From Tillus elongatus (Eukaryota > Arthropoda > Insecta > Coleoptera > Cleridae): a stretch of DNA of 64,000 bases. The DNA lies in assembly GCA_964006375.1 (NCBI GenBank), contig OZ023267.1, forward strand, positions 32,421,266-32,485,265, written 5' to 3'. Made by a program: the position numbers and the translations under genes. Positions 49,788 through 61,577 of the stretch are shown in pieces. Below the pieces are notes generated by a model, which saw only the letters and a program-made list of their open reading frames with translations, was not told where the DNA came from and did not search any database. Positions within the stretch are counted from its first letter, which is position 1. Every line of letters begins with the position of its first letter.

Positions 49788-51850
49788 CTGGACGCAGCAA
49801 GTGCGGTATGGAAGTGAATTTTAATAAAAATTGTTTTAATGGTAAAGATGTCTCTCTAATGCAAGCACGCATCAATCTGGTTACATATAGTAGAAACAAT
49901 GTACCATATTTTATGAAAATAACGTATTGTTTGAAAATGTACAAAAATTGTTTAAATCTACACTTAAAATATTTCCCAAAAACTGGTTTCCTAGCCAACA
50001 AACCTCAGGTTAATAATAAATTGAGTTATTGCAATTTGAAGTATTTAATGAGAATTCGCTACCAAAACGCACTTACTGCGTCTAGATTTATTTTATTACA
50101 AAAATGCATCATATTTCAATAAAAATGCAAAAATGCAATATTATAAGTTTGTATAAACGTATATATGTTCGAAAACAAAAAATTTTGTTATCACCAACGT
50201 CTTATGAGATGCAGCTGAAGACACCGTTTAATTAACGTATACAACTTTTTCTCTTATCTTGTATAATACTAGTTATATTGAGCTTTGCCGTAGAAATGCG
50301 TCACCCTGTATATATGTAAACAGATAAAAACTGGAGCCAAACCCGGATATGGATTCTAGGGGGCCTATTTTGTGCTCATTTGAAGATTTTTTTAAATTCA
50401 AAAGTCGCGGTATCCTCAACCGGGGCATTTCTGTTGCCGTAAATGGCCATTCCTCTAAACTGTATTTAATTAATGCAGGAGGTCCTCAAGGTTCAGCTTT
50501 AGCCCCTACTTTGTTTCTTCTCCACATCGGTGACCTCCTCTTTAGCACATCCAACCCAGTTCACAGTTACGCGGACGACAGCACCCTCCACTCAAATTTA
50601 CAATATTCTAGGCCTGTCCCTTTAGCCCAATTAGATGAGGATCGCAGACTCATGGAGGGTTCTGTCTCCGTGGATCTCCAAAAAATATTAGACTGAGGAA
50701 GTATAAATCTTGTACAATTCATCCCCACCAAATCTCAGTCTTGCTTTCTTTCTCATAAGAGATACACCGGCCCTAGACCCATCACAATGAACAACCAATT
50801 TATTCAAAGTAATGAGTCCTTTTCACTTGTTGGCATTTCTGTGGATCGAAGTCTCAATTGGCACCAACATGTCACATCATTTGCAGAAGCGGCTGCTAAG
50901 AAATTAGGTTTCCGCCTCCGGGCTCGCAAATACTTTTCACCAGCTAATCTCTATACCTTATATACTTCACAAATAAGGCCAAACCACGAATACTGCTCCC
51001 ACATCTGGGGTGCCGCTGTCGCTTTTACACCCGCTAACCTGGATTCCATTCAGAAGAGAGCTATAAGTCTCATCGGTGACCATACCCTCACCCAAAGGCT
51101 GCCATCCATTGCCCGCCGACGTGCCGTTGGTAAGTTGGTAACCTCTCTCTCCCTTCTATAGATATCTGCACGGGCACTGCTCAGAGGTGCTTTCTTTCAT
51201 AGTTCCTCCACCTGCTGCCCCCAACAGATCTACCAGGGGAATTTTTCCTTCTCCTCACCTTCAAGTCCAAACTTAACAAGTTGCCTCTTTCCTCCTTGTC
51301 GACACCCACGGTAGGATAGTATTTAGGCTGTTAGCTCTCTTGGTGTGTTAATAATATATAATAAAAAAATCAAAGCATTTTTTCTGCGAAAATTTGCAAT
51401 AAACCATAAAGTGAACTAAAACTTCCGCTAAAGCATCAGAGAAAGAAATGATCAGAATGTAAAATTAAATTTCTAGAAAAATTTTCGTAAAATAAAGGAC
51501 AATGACGGTTGAAGCTGAAAGCTAAGAGTTTGTAGAACACTCTTCTTGCGGCATTTTATTTTCAAAATTTTGTCAGGTTCTTTGCCTAAATGTTGCGAAT
51601 TTTGACATTTCAAATCGCGACTTTGACGTTTTGAGGAAGACTATTTTTTTTTACTGCCCATAACTTTTTCGCCTTCACACTTACAGAGTTAAATTTTGGA
51701 ACATGGTTGACCCTTTATAATACAAACACGAGTACCAAATTTGATTGCCCGTGCTTTGTTAATTTCTTAGATATTTTTTTTTCCGAAAGAAAACACAACA
51801 TTTGGCCATGCGTGCAAAGAATTTAAAAAACTATTTTTTGGCTTACTTCA
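49788..51850 (+). repeat. Family 1 repeat, long copy split by a retroelement
   Basis: Module A 49788-50085 (ctggacgcagcaagtgcg ... cacttactgcgtctag) is followed by the C block (gagctttgccgtagaaatgc, ggattctagggggcctattt) to 50417. After the LINE insertion the repeat resumes near 51400 with aaaccataaagtgaactaaa, then ggacaatgacggttgaag, gactttgacgttttgagg and a B block to about 51800. The uninterrupted order can be checked against 40.14 kb (cagttaaaccataaacttaa). The 155-codon frame at 49655-50122 lies in this repeat and is not a gene. Confidence 0.7.
50418..51395 (+). mobile_element. 5'-truncated second copy of the 11.6-14.7 kb retroelement
   Basis: Closely similar to 13645-14700. It has ISVAVNGHSSKLYLINAGGP (GVP now GGP), HSYADDSTLHSN (YADD box), a TGA at 50694-50696 (ILD stop), SLVGISVDRSLNWHQHV and IRPNHEYCSHIWGAA. 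The reading frame ends at about 51161 with a frameshift, and the C-terminal part carries an internal deletion near 51240. The insertion point is inside the family 1 C block. The 3' end is an A-rich stretch near 51355-51395. It cannot be active. Confidence 0.85.
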
Positions 51851-52200
51851 ACTTGATAGCAAGTTATGAGTGGCTTAGAGACCCATTTCAAAATACCCCG
51901 AAGGTCTCACAACTGCCAAAAAAAAAGGAATCTGTATAGACTTTGCGGCAAGTGGTGAAATCAAAAGACAATTTAGTGATAAATCTGTCTATGAATTTTG
52001 GGCAGGTATGGATCGTGACATTTCTGCACTGAAAACGACAGCATTTCGTAAACTATTACCATTTTCATCATCCGAGCTTTGCGGAACCGGATTTTCTGCG
52101 GTGGATACTTTGAAAACAAAATATAGATCTCAGCTAAATATAGAACAATTAAATCTTCTTCCGGAATTTTTGCTTTGCAAAACAGGCACAAGGGAGTCAC
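51851..52200 (+). pseudogene. hAT-type transposase C-terminal fragment
   Basis: Translation gives SYEWLRDPFQNTPK, then after a frame change IDFAASGEIKRQFSDKSVYE and FWAGMDRDISALKTTAFRKL. LPFSSSELCGTGFSAVDTLK and TKYRSQL follow (up to about 52135). The LPFxSxxLCExGFSAxxxxKTKYRxxL pattern is the C-terminal dimerisation/catalytic-helix region of hAT transposases of the ZBED5/FAM200-like group. No terminal repeats or N-terminal zinc finger were found, so this is a fossil. Confidence 0.75.
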
Positions 52201-52690
52201 TAATAATTATAAACATTTTTTTAATTTAATATTTATAAGTTAATTATTATTGGATACATTGTGCAGTACTGATACAATCCTATATTAGAATGTATTCTAA
52301 CGTGAATAAAATGGGGTTAGCTGTCCAAATTCTTGTACATGAATTTTTCAAAGTTTTTTAAAATTTTTAACCTTATTGACTCTTTTTAATGCCTTTTCAT
52401 GACTGGCTTTGAATGTTTTTAACGTTTGCATAAAGTTACATGTACTTTTAAAATGGTTGTTACCTTCCTGTTTTTTTGCATGTCCTTGTGTTTTGATGTT
52501 GTTTGGCTTTGCTTTTAATAAGTTGAAGTTCTTGCTCCTGGAGATGCTTGGAACCCAAGCGAAATATATCGAGTATTTAGTACAGAGTGACTTTCTTTAA
52601 AATATAGCCCTCTGATGTTGGTCGTAAATGTCCTAAAAAGTATACAAATATTAGCACGCTAACGTGTAACGAATGTTACTCCTCCCTTCA
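52201..52690. other. Unassigned non-coding DNA
   Basis: Nothing recognised between the hAT fragment and the next (AT)n tract. Confidence 0.4.
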
Positions 52691-52691
<1 letters not shown>

Positions 52692-52784
<93 letters not shown>

Positions 52785-53908
52785 TATCACACCGAGAACT
52801 CAAAAAATAATGGGCCGATTTCGATAAAATTTTCTGAGTACCTTCCTTTTGGAACTGGTTTGAAAAGGTTCTTTAGCCAGGAAAATCTGCCCAAGTTTTC
52901 TCGCAAAATGTTGCGTTTTCTTTCGGAAAAGCTTTATATTTCCGGAAATAATAAAGTAAGGGCAACCAAATTGAGTAAGCGTGTTTGTATTATACAGAGT
53001 GAGCCACGTAATGATACTAAGGTCTGTAAGTTTAAATACAAAAGGGTTATGAGCATTTAAAAAAAAATTGGGGTTTTCCTCAAAAGCTCAAACCCTTAAG
53101 TTTCAGCTTCAACCGTCATTGTCCTTCATTTTAGTATAATTTTTCCAGAAATTTCATTTCAAGTAGACCCTTTTTTTAGTGCTTTGTCTCTAGTTTTAGT
53201 TTACTTTATGGTTCAACGGTCTATAATATTCAGCTAATTTTCTAAGAAATATTTGTTAATGAGGAGACCGCGACTAGAATGTTAAAAAGATTTCTTCAAA
53301 TGAGCCTAAACTAGGCCCACTAGAATCTATATCCGGGTTTAGTTTCAGTTTTATCTGTTTACATATATACAGGGCGACGCATTTATACCGTAAAGCTCAA
53401 TATAATTGTTATTATACAAATTACGAGAAAAAGTTGTATATGTTAATTATAAGGTCTCTTGGGCTGCATCTTGTAAAATTCTTTTGACAATAAAAGGATA
53501 ACTCATAAGTCGTTGAAGATACATATAATTTTTTTTTTCGGACAACCTTATATTATTGTATTTTTGCATTTTTTACGAAGTATGATGCACGTTCGTGAGA
53601 AAAAAAATCTAGCGAAATTGATAGCGAGTTTTCATGAAATGCTACAAATTTCAACAACTCAATTTGTTATTAACCTAACGTTAGTTGGGTAGGAAAACAC
53701 TTTCCTCAGAAACCTTATAAGTTTATTTTCGGAATATTTTTGTACATTTTCAAACAATAAAATATTTTGATAAAATATAGTACATTGTTTTTACTATATA
53801 GGTTATACCGGTAACCAGATTGAAGCCTGCTTGCATTAGAGCCACATATTTGCTATTAAAAGCATTTATATGAAAATTCACTTCCATAACGCCCTTGCTG
53901 TGTCCAGA
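52692..53908 (-). repeat. Family 1 repeat, long inverted copy
   Basis: (AT)n at 52694-52782, then ataactcaaaaaataatggg, the gccaggaaaatc block, gtcattgtccttcattttag (53115), the inverted C block (ggcccactagaatctatatc, gcgacgcatttataccgtaa at 53370) and module A from about 53608 to 53908 (cccttgctgtgtccag). Same module order as 25096-26431. Non-coding. Confidence 0.75.
52694..52782. repeat. (AT)n microsatellite
   Basis: About 88-bp AT run at the edge of a family 1 copy. Confidence 0.97.
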
Positions 53909-54114
53909 CTTTTCCTTCGGCAAATTAAATGAAAATCCTATATATTCTATTGCTTTTCTATCAGTAAGTTAATTTAATTTGTAAATAATAATATTTATTT
54001 TTTATTTTTTGTCGATATGCTCGAGCCCGCCATTAAGTTTTATCACCCTTTAGGGGTCGCGCCCCACAGGTTAAGCATCGCTGACTGAGGGCATTATTCA
54101 AGCGAAATGTTTCT

Positions 54115-54490
54115 GCGTGTGGGTGTGTGTGTTTGTTTTGTTTCTTTAACGTCAGTATATTTCCGCGATTATGGTCACTTACCGACGCCGGGGAGCAGTT
54201 TCACCTCACTATTCTAGAAATTTTGCCGAACCCCTGTCTTTGTGTAAGGAGGGTATGGATCTTTAACGTGCCCAACATTGCATGGACACGGGACCGACTG
54301 CTTTACGCCCTCTCTGAATCGCAGAACGTTCAGACATTCAACTTGCCTAAATACAATGCCACAACATCAGTAGATCTTAATGTTATAGTATGTACTGAAA
54401 AAATGAGAGGAGAACCCTGGGATCGAACCCTGTACCCTTCTGTTCAGATGCACGCGTTCCTACCAATGAACCAACGAGGCTCTACGAAAG
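54115..54490 (-). mobile_element. tRNA-derived SINE, full length
   Basis: Minus strand. The head at about 54485-54410 reads cctcgttggttcattggtag (A box region), then gggttcgatcccagggttct (B box). The body with accgctt..cattcagagaggg-type words is equivalent to the copy at 60.1 kb. The tail, seen on the plus strand as gtgtgtgtttgttttgtttc, lies at about 54122. The predicted frame at 54127-54534 is the antisense of this SINE. Confidence 0.85.
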
Positions 54491-55290
54491 GTTCCTGTTG
54501 CTTTGTACGCTGTAAAATTAATCTAGATAAATAAATGAAAAATATTTACGAAACATGATAGTGGGGTAATTAAAAGCACGAATAGCTGAAAGTTCCTCAT
54601 ACACTACACATATAAAAGTCAACGGTTGAATTAATTAACATGATAATTTCGCAGTAACTGTTGTATATATAGTTGCGACAACATGTGGAAACAATGATGA
54701 ACGATATTGATAAACGGAATTATCTCCTGAGCATCGGTTATGTTATAATAATTTATGCAGTATACTAACAAACATTACCGACACTAAGTTATTATTGTCC
54801 GCTTGACGCCGGTTTTGATAAATGATTTTAAAATGGACGCGGACTTTATGAATATTGCCAATTTTAATTACGGACAGGGTAGATTTATGGGCGGGAACAT
54901 CTGTATGACATTATTGCTTTTATGTTTGTTGACGCGAGTTGATTTATTAATTCCTAAAATAAATACTAGAATGCATTCTGGGACTTGGTTTAGTGATTTA
55001 TATAAATTTGCTTTAAATAGGTAACTTCATTATGATTAATTCTGCTTTAATGATCACCTATTTCCAGTACTGATGAATACTATTCAGTATGACATATGAA
55101 TAAATTAGAATCATCTGTTATTCAGCCTTTTAGCATTTAACATGCAATAAACGACAATTTGGTATAATATTATTACTACATTATCACCTGGTATATTATA
55201 TTACATCTGGTGTCCCACAAAAGAATTCGTTCTTGAGAAATTTCTTAAAATCAAATTTCTTATCGAATTTGGTTGTATGTGTACACTATA
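54491..55290. other. Unassigned non-coding DNA
   Basis: AT-rich, nothing recognised; ends at the mariner target TA. Confidence 0.45.
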
Positions 55291-57476
55291 CAGGGTTACA
55301 ACAAATTAATTGCTCACTATTGGCATCTCAGTAACGGTAAAAGATACAGAGTTGGTTTAATTACCAAAAGATTGAGTATATTTTAGTTGATTTAATATCT
55401 GAAAACAAATTTTGAATGCGTCGATTCGTTCCTGAAATAACCTGAAAAAACTGAACAACTCAATTTTCAATATTTTACAATAAATCCCTTATTCTCAAAA
55501 ATGGGCTCCTAATTTTTGCTATGTGAGCATAATTTGATATGGACAATCAAGTGACGGCATCAGAATTGACGTATCTGCTCTAATTTTTGCGCAGCGAAAG
55601 TCAACTTTTTTTCTCTTATGACCGCCATATTAGATTTTTAATTTTTCAGATGGCAACAAAATTCACCTTTGAATGACATAACACGCTTCATATTTTTCTT
55701 CATAAACATTGTACAAATAAATAAAAAACTAATTATGGTCGCAAATATCAAGTAGGTATGTGCCATTCTATTATCAACATTCCTTATTTGTCAAAATGTC
55801 AGCACAGAAGATTTTAATTAACAGAATCAAATCATATTAACCATAGATACTAACGAAACTTACAACTAGTGAACAAACAAACTCAAACACAATACTTCCT
55901 ACTAAATAATAAATGTGTGTAATAATATAATAATACCCTGTATTGCTGATCTTATCACAGCAGGAGATATGGAGCAAATTTGATCTATTATAATATTCTT
56001 TAACTCTTCTTCGTTGTCAAAATGCTCACAATAAACTTAATTTTTGACATATCCCCAGAAGAAATAGTCCATTGGGGTTAGATCTGGCGATTTTTTCGGC
56101 ATGCGAGCGGGTCCATTATTGCCTATACATCTATCTCCAAACGCCTGGTATAGATAAGCTTTTACGGCCCGGCAATTATGTGCAGGTGCACCGTCTTGCT
56201 GAAACCATATGGCTCTTTGTTGCAATGAGAGGTTAAAAAAAAGCCATAAGGTCATTAGTTAACACATGAAGGTATCCGTCGCCATTCAACCTATTGCGTG
56301 TATAATCACCCTATTTTGATGTCACCACTCATATAAAATCTGAGGGTTCTCTGTACTCCAGTTACGATGATTCTATCTATTAAACAAACCGGTATTTGTA
56401 AATGTGCTCTCATCCGACCACAATATGTTAGCTGTGAAAGCATTGTGTATTTGCAACTTCTTAGTAGAACATTGGCACAACTTCAACCGCCGGTCTTGAT
56501 CTGGCTCATAAAGTGCCTGCACTATGGTGTATTTATAAGGATGGTATTTGTGTTGTTTCAGAATCTTTGACGATAGCTGCTGGCTTATTCCAAATTATCT
56601 CGCAATATGTCTTATGGATAAGTTGGAATTTATATTGACTTGAGCAAAAGCATTGATTTCGTTAGAACCAGGCTCCACATTGTAGGGAACACGCCTTCTC
56701 ATCAAAGTACCAGTTGCATCCATCACTCTTGCTATTTTGGCGAAGATATGCCGACTTGGCTGCTAAAGTTCTGGATATTTTTCTTGCTATAACTGGAAAG
56801 CACGGGTCGAATTTCTAAAACTTAGGATGTATGCTTCATACATATCTCTTCTCTCTTCCACAGTAAAGCGAACCATTTTCGAATTACAATTTTAGAGCAA
56901 ATTTAACACAAATCTTGAAATAAAATGTTTTTAATGCATAAATAAAGTAGAATATTTCAAACTGACAGTTCAACTAAATCGTAACAGCAAATTACAATGA
57001 CACAGACATACTTGATTTTTGAGACCATAACTTCTTTTTTATTTATTTGTACATTGTTTATGAAGAAAAACATGAAGTGTGGTATACCATTCGAAAAGTT
57101 AATCTTTTTGGTATCTAAAAAATTAAAAATCCAATATGGCGGCCATAAGTGAGAAAAAAAGTTGACTATCGCTGCGCAAAAATTATTGTAGGTACTTCAA
57201 TTCTGATGCCGTCAGTTGATTACTCATATCGAATTATGCTCATAAAGCAAAAATTAGAAGTCCATTTTTGATAATAAGGGATTTATTGTAAAATTTTGAA
57301 AATTGTGTTTTCCAGTTTTTTTCAGGATATTTCAAGAACGAATCGACATATTCAAAATTTGTTTTCAGATATTGGATCAGCTAAAATTTAGGCAACTTTT
57401 TGGTGATTAAACCAACTCTGTATCTCTTAGCGTTACTGAGATGCCAATAGTAAGCAATTAATCAGTTGTAACTCTG
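55291..57476 (-). mobile_element. Tc1/mariner element with long terminal inverted repeats
   Basis: A 2186-bp element bounded by cagggttacaacaaattaat and its inverted counterpart attaatcagttgtaactctg. TATA lies on each side, so TA duplication is satisfied. The terminal inverted repeats run about 465 bp (55291-55755 and 57012-57476) with scattered differences. They include gatttttaattttt, gaccgccatatta/ggcggccat and gcgcagcgaaagtcaac words. Between them is one transposase pseudogene on the minus strand. The superfamily follows from the transposase and the TA target. TIR length is unusual for mariner, where about 30 bp is common. Confidence 0.85.
55960..56885 (-). pseudogene. Tc1/mariner transposase, DD(41)D-type spacing, with stops
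   Basis: From the right on the minus strand comes a helix-turn-helix region FTVEERRDMYEAYILSFRNS (about 56876), then ARVMDATGTLMRRR, and the catalytic domain with NILWSDESTF (first Asp, about 56415). Next are WFQQDGAPAHNCRAVKAYLY (second Asp, about 56200) and KKSPDLTPMDYFFWGYVKN (third Asp, about 56065). By my count 41 residues separate the second and third Asp. The N-terminal region resembles the insect transposase domain annotated as DUF4817. At least four in-frame stops (after FQL, after HIAR, in LFNR-NHRN, before HQNR) and a frameshift make it inactive. The three catalytic acidic residues survive. Confidence 0.8.
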
Positions 57477-58790
57477 TATAGTAGAAAAAATGTACCATAT
57501 TTCAACAAATAAGCTTCCAGACAAAACTCCCAAAAAAGTGTTTTGCATGAAAATATTCAAACAATTTTTTGTGAAAAATCAATTTTTTTAGATAGACTAT
57601 TAAACATTTATTGTTATGCCCTTCACTTCTGAAACACAAAATACAGACTGTTCTATTTGAAGCAAAAGAGCTACGACAGTTTGATTTTTTTTTTTTAATT
57701 AAGCCAATATTTGAGAGGGCGCTGTATATGGAATCTCGATGATTTCATGAAATAGTATAAACAAGAACCTCTATCAATGCGTCATTTGTATGGGGCTCCA
57801 ATTTCTATTCATAAGAACGCCGTATCACAATTTTTGCTATGTACCAAAAATGTGAAAAATTCCAATACAATTGAGATAACTCGAAAACAATCAATTCGAT
57901 GGAAAATGCAAAAATGCAATAATATAAGGGGCCTTCGATTTAAAAGAAGAAAACTTATATCGTCAACGACTTCTGGGCCACCTGTGATTGTCGAAATAAT
58001 TTTTATAAGATGCAGCTCAAGACATCCTATAATTAACGTATACAATTTCTTCTCGTATCTTGTAAAATAACAGAAATATTGAGCTTTACCGTAGAAATGC
58101 GTCAGCCTGTATATATGTTAGCAGATAAAAGTGAAACTAACCCCAGATATGGTTCCTAGGGAACCTAGTTCATGCTCATTTGAAAAATCTTTTAGAATAT
58201 CAAAAGGCGCGGCCACCTCGATAGCTAATTTCTTTAACTAAAACCACTGTTAAATCATCACAAAAAGGGTCGATTTGAAATAAATTTTCTGGAAATATTT
58301 TAGTAAAATTAAGGACAATGATGGTTGAAACTGATGTTTAAGGACTTGCGAAACACACTTCTTGCGTATTTGTTCTAGGTTCTTTGCCTAAGGGATGCCA
58401 ATTTTGACGTTTCAAATCGCGGCTTTGGCGTTTGAAGAGGAAAAGTTATTAAATTTTCGAAGTAGTTTTTCTGTAATTTCTTGACCTTTTTGCGCCCAAA
58501 AGCTCAGTCTTTGTCTGTAATATACAATAGATTTTGTTATCCACACAAAATATTTTGCTTTTGTGCGCTTATCTGGTCATCAGTGACACCCAACAAATTT
58601 TTTAAATGCCTATAACTTTTCTTCATCCCTTGGTTTAGTTTTTGTGACATAAACCCGTGTAGCAAATTTGGTTGCCTTAACTTTGTTTTTACGAAATTTC
58701 CGTAAATATAGAAATTTTCCGAAACAAAACAACATTTTCCGGAAAAAACTGGGCTATTTTTGCCCTCGCTTTCTCACGACAGCGTAGTCA
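57477..58790 (+). repeat. Family 1 repeat, long copy, left end disrupted by the mariner
   Basis: The sequence right of the mariner (tatagtagaaaaaatgtacc) continues a module A interior. Next come the C block at 58075-58230 (gagctttaccgtagaaatgc, ctgtatatatgttagcagat, aaaggcgcggccacctc), aaggacaatgatggttgaaa (58310), aaatcgcggctttggcg and a B block to about 58790 (aacattttccggaaaaaac). The (AT)n part is absent. The 97-codon frame at 57777 is within it. Confidence 0.65.
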
Positions 58791-59200
58791 AAGATCAAGC
58801 CCTGCCAGCACCGCACATAGTAAAATTTTAGCTCATATGCAATAACCAGTCGCTTTATCAAATATCTTCCTGTTGATGTTCTCTCTTTCTCAGCTGTTTT
58901 TGTGGGATGCAATTTTGAATTTCATAAGGAGCCCAATTCACTACAAAAATTATAAAAATTCGCTCCCGTAACGCACCTGCTGTTACGGCACTCTTTATAT
59001 TATTATTTTTTCTCACCAAAATTCTTGAAGATGGTATGGCAGTTATCTATCTTTGTCTCTGTGTAGTTAATACCTGTAACAAAGAGAACATTATTTTATT
59101 AAAAATAATATAGTGCTAAATAAAATAAATGTTATGTATTTAAAATCACAGTTCTATAGAAAGGCGCAGAATCTAAAGGACTTAAAAAAATTAAACCAAT
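58791..59200. other. Mostly unassigned; decayed family 1 end near 58945-58985
   Basis: aaaattcgctcccgtaacgc followed by acctgctgttacgg resembles the family 1 right end. The rest is not recognised. Confidence 0.4.
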
Positions 59201-60060
59201 TTCCGAGTGTCTACGCCCTCTGGGACCATATTCATGGTTAACGAAATTGGTTATGCAACTCATGAATCAACGTAACTAACCTAGATCCTAGATCAATGGG
59301 GTCCCCTTGCATTGTTGCTGGTAAACAATTTAAGCTGTAATCCAAAATTAATTATATCAGCCTATTAGGCTGCCATATCAACTAGGTCGCAGAAACGTCC
59401 CTAAGTATTGAATACCCGAAACACACCTGAGTCAAATCCTCGCCTATTGTGATTCGCGTATTGCGAGAGAGTTAGGAGGAAACTTTGCTAACCGCAACGT
59501 AGTCGAATGCCATATCAACAAAATCTCAAAAATGTCACGAGGCATAGTGACGTTTTTGAGAATGGAATACCAAAAATTAGCGTAAACCGCCCCATCGACC
59601 AATAATTAAAAAAAGGAACAGAAAAAATTAATGATATAAGCGTAGTAGGCTGCAATAATAATGAAACTTCGAAAACGTCCCAAGGTATATGATGTTCTTC
59701 TGAATTGCATACCGTAAATTTACGTAACCTAGCTGCTTGACTATTGAAGTCCTTGTTTTTCAAAAAACAATATGGTTAAGAGTCTAATTTGCTCCCAAAG
59801 ACAAAAGTGATTAGAGAAACCTAGTGGAACCCGATATCAACAAAATCGCGAGAAGGTCCCGAGGTATAGAAATATTCTTCAGCACTGGATACCAAAAGCG
59901 AACATAATCCGACTCATCGACCAATGGGGTTTGCTTGCATTTTACTTAGTGTAAATTTGACTTAAAATACAACATTGATTATGAAAACGCAGCGGGATGT
60001 GATATTAATAAATTCCCGAAAACCTCCCGAGGTATGAAGATATATTTCTAAACTGCACAC
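59200..60060 (+). repeat. Degenerate tandem array, units of about 140-180 bp
   Basis: A recurring sentence occurs at about 59371, 59509, 59650, 59830 and 59999. It reads atatcaacaaaatc, then cgagaaggtcccgaggtat, a ttcttc..ctggataccaaaa stretch, cgta..cc and catcgaccaatggggt..cttgcatt. Identity between units is low but word order is kept. It resembles an old satellite. The array ends at the SINE insertion and one unit resumes briefly after it. Confidence 0.6.
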
Positions 60061-60423
60061 ATGTGTGTGTGTGTTTTGTTTCTTTAACGTCGGTCCATTT
60101 CCGCGACTATGGACAATCAATGACGCCAGGGAGAAGTTTCACCTCACTATCCTAGAAATTTTGCCGAACCCCTACCTTTCTGTAAGGAGGGTAGGAATCT
60201 TTAACGTGCCCAACATCGCATGGACACGAGACCGACGGCTTTACGCCCCCTCCGAAGGGCGGAACGTGCAGACATTCAACTTGCTCAAATACAATGCCAG
60301 AACCTCGGTTGATGTTAATTTTACAGTTTGTACTGAAAAAGTAAAAGGAGTACCCTGGGATCGAACCCAGTACCCTTCGATTCAGAGGCACACGTTCTTA
60401 CCCCTGAACCACTTTGGTTCTTA
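60061..60423 (-). mobile_element. tRNA-derived SINE, full length, with 11-bp target duplication
   Basis: Minus strand. The head at 60423-60350 reads accaaagtggttcaggggta (A box region), cgtgtgcctctgaatcg and actgggttcgatcccaggg (B box). The body has gttccgcccttcggaggggg, ctcgtgtccatgcgatgttg, cacgttaaagattcctaccc and ggggttcggcaaaatttcta. The tail on the element strand is aaacaaaacacacacacaca. The flanks are identical: aaactgcacac at 60050-60060 and 60424-60434. The predicted frames here (119 and 79 codons) are translations of the SINE. Confidence 0.9.
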
Positions 60424-60434
60424 AAACTGCACAC

Positions 60435-60680
60435 CTAAAAATATATTTACCCTCCTCGTAAACTAATGGCCATCGTTTAAAATGTTGATGAAAAAACATC
60501 TTCTTATATCTCACCCTGTATCTTGTAGCACGTAACTGCAAATTTTCTTATTGTCTACCAATCAGCAGCCCCAAAAACATCTGTCAAACTGTGAAAATTA
60601 GAGCATATTCGGTGAACTGGATTTTGAGCGACAAACAATCAAACAGCTTTCAAAATTTAAGGTGTTCCACTTCAATTGAC
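60435..60680. other. Unassigned short stretch
   Basis: The first ~50 bp continue the degenerate array; the rest is not recognised. Confidence 0.4.
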
Positions 60681-60800
<120 letters not shown>

Positions 60801-60805
60801 CATAC

Positions 60806-61512
60806 TAGTGATGGGTCGTTATTTAACTGTCAGCTATTTTTAAACGGTTACCGAGCCGTAACGGTAACCACCAGTTATGGATTTATAAAAATAGCAGCTT
60901 AAAAAATAACGCTTTTTACACTAAACTAGATTTCTGAGTCGTGTCTGTTTCAGTTGTACTGCAACTAGTTCGGCTTCGATAAATAGACATCGGTTTTCAT
61001 CGGCAACTGTTTATTTAACTATTTAAGGGGATGAATAGCCTTGAGATTGGGAATGCTAAACACGTTATTTATACTTGTGTGCTCGCTCTCGCTAACAGCT
61101 TTAGGAACGTAGGATTTTCGGTACAATAAAACGGTTTAATTATAATTTTAACTTTAACCGGTTGTTGATGGGGATACGGCATACGGACACTACTACACAG
61201 AGTTATTCTGTTAAACAGAGAAGCTGTTATTTTTGAACAGTTGAGTTTCCCACTAGTATGTAAAGCCAAATATTTAATAATAAAAAATGTTGGGTGAAAA
61301 GATGAATTTCTGTAAAAACGTGTTATTACTTTCACTATAGACAATTTCACGTGAAATTAAAGTACTTATTCATTTAAATTTATATACATCACCTAAGAAA
61401 ACAGTTAACACGTCATTTTCGTTTGTCTGATAATAGTTATCAAATTGATTAAAAAAATATAATGATACAACATTTTTTAATATCTATATACATTTTAATA
61501 TAAAAAATTAAA

Positions 61513-61577
<65 letters not shown>

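Noticed and set aside
49655..50122. 155-codon open frame
   Set aside because: Its body is module A of the family 1 repeat, which is non-coding in all other copies.
60065..60424. 119-codon frame, similar to the 135-codon frame at 54127-54534
   Set aside because: The similarity arises because both lie antisense in the same SINE; the B box and target duplication show what the sequence is.
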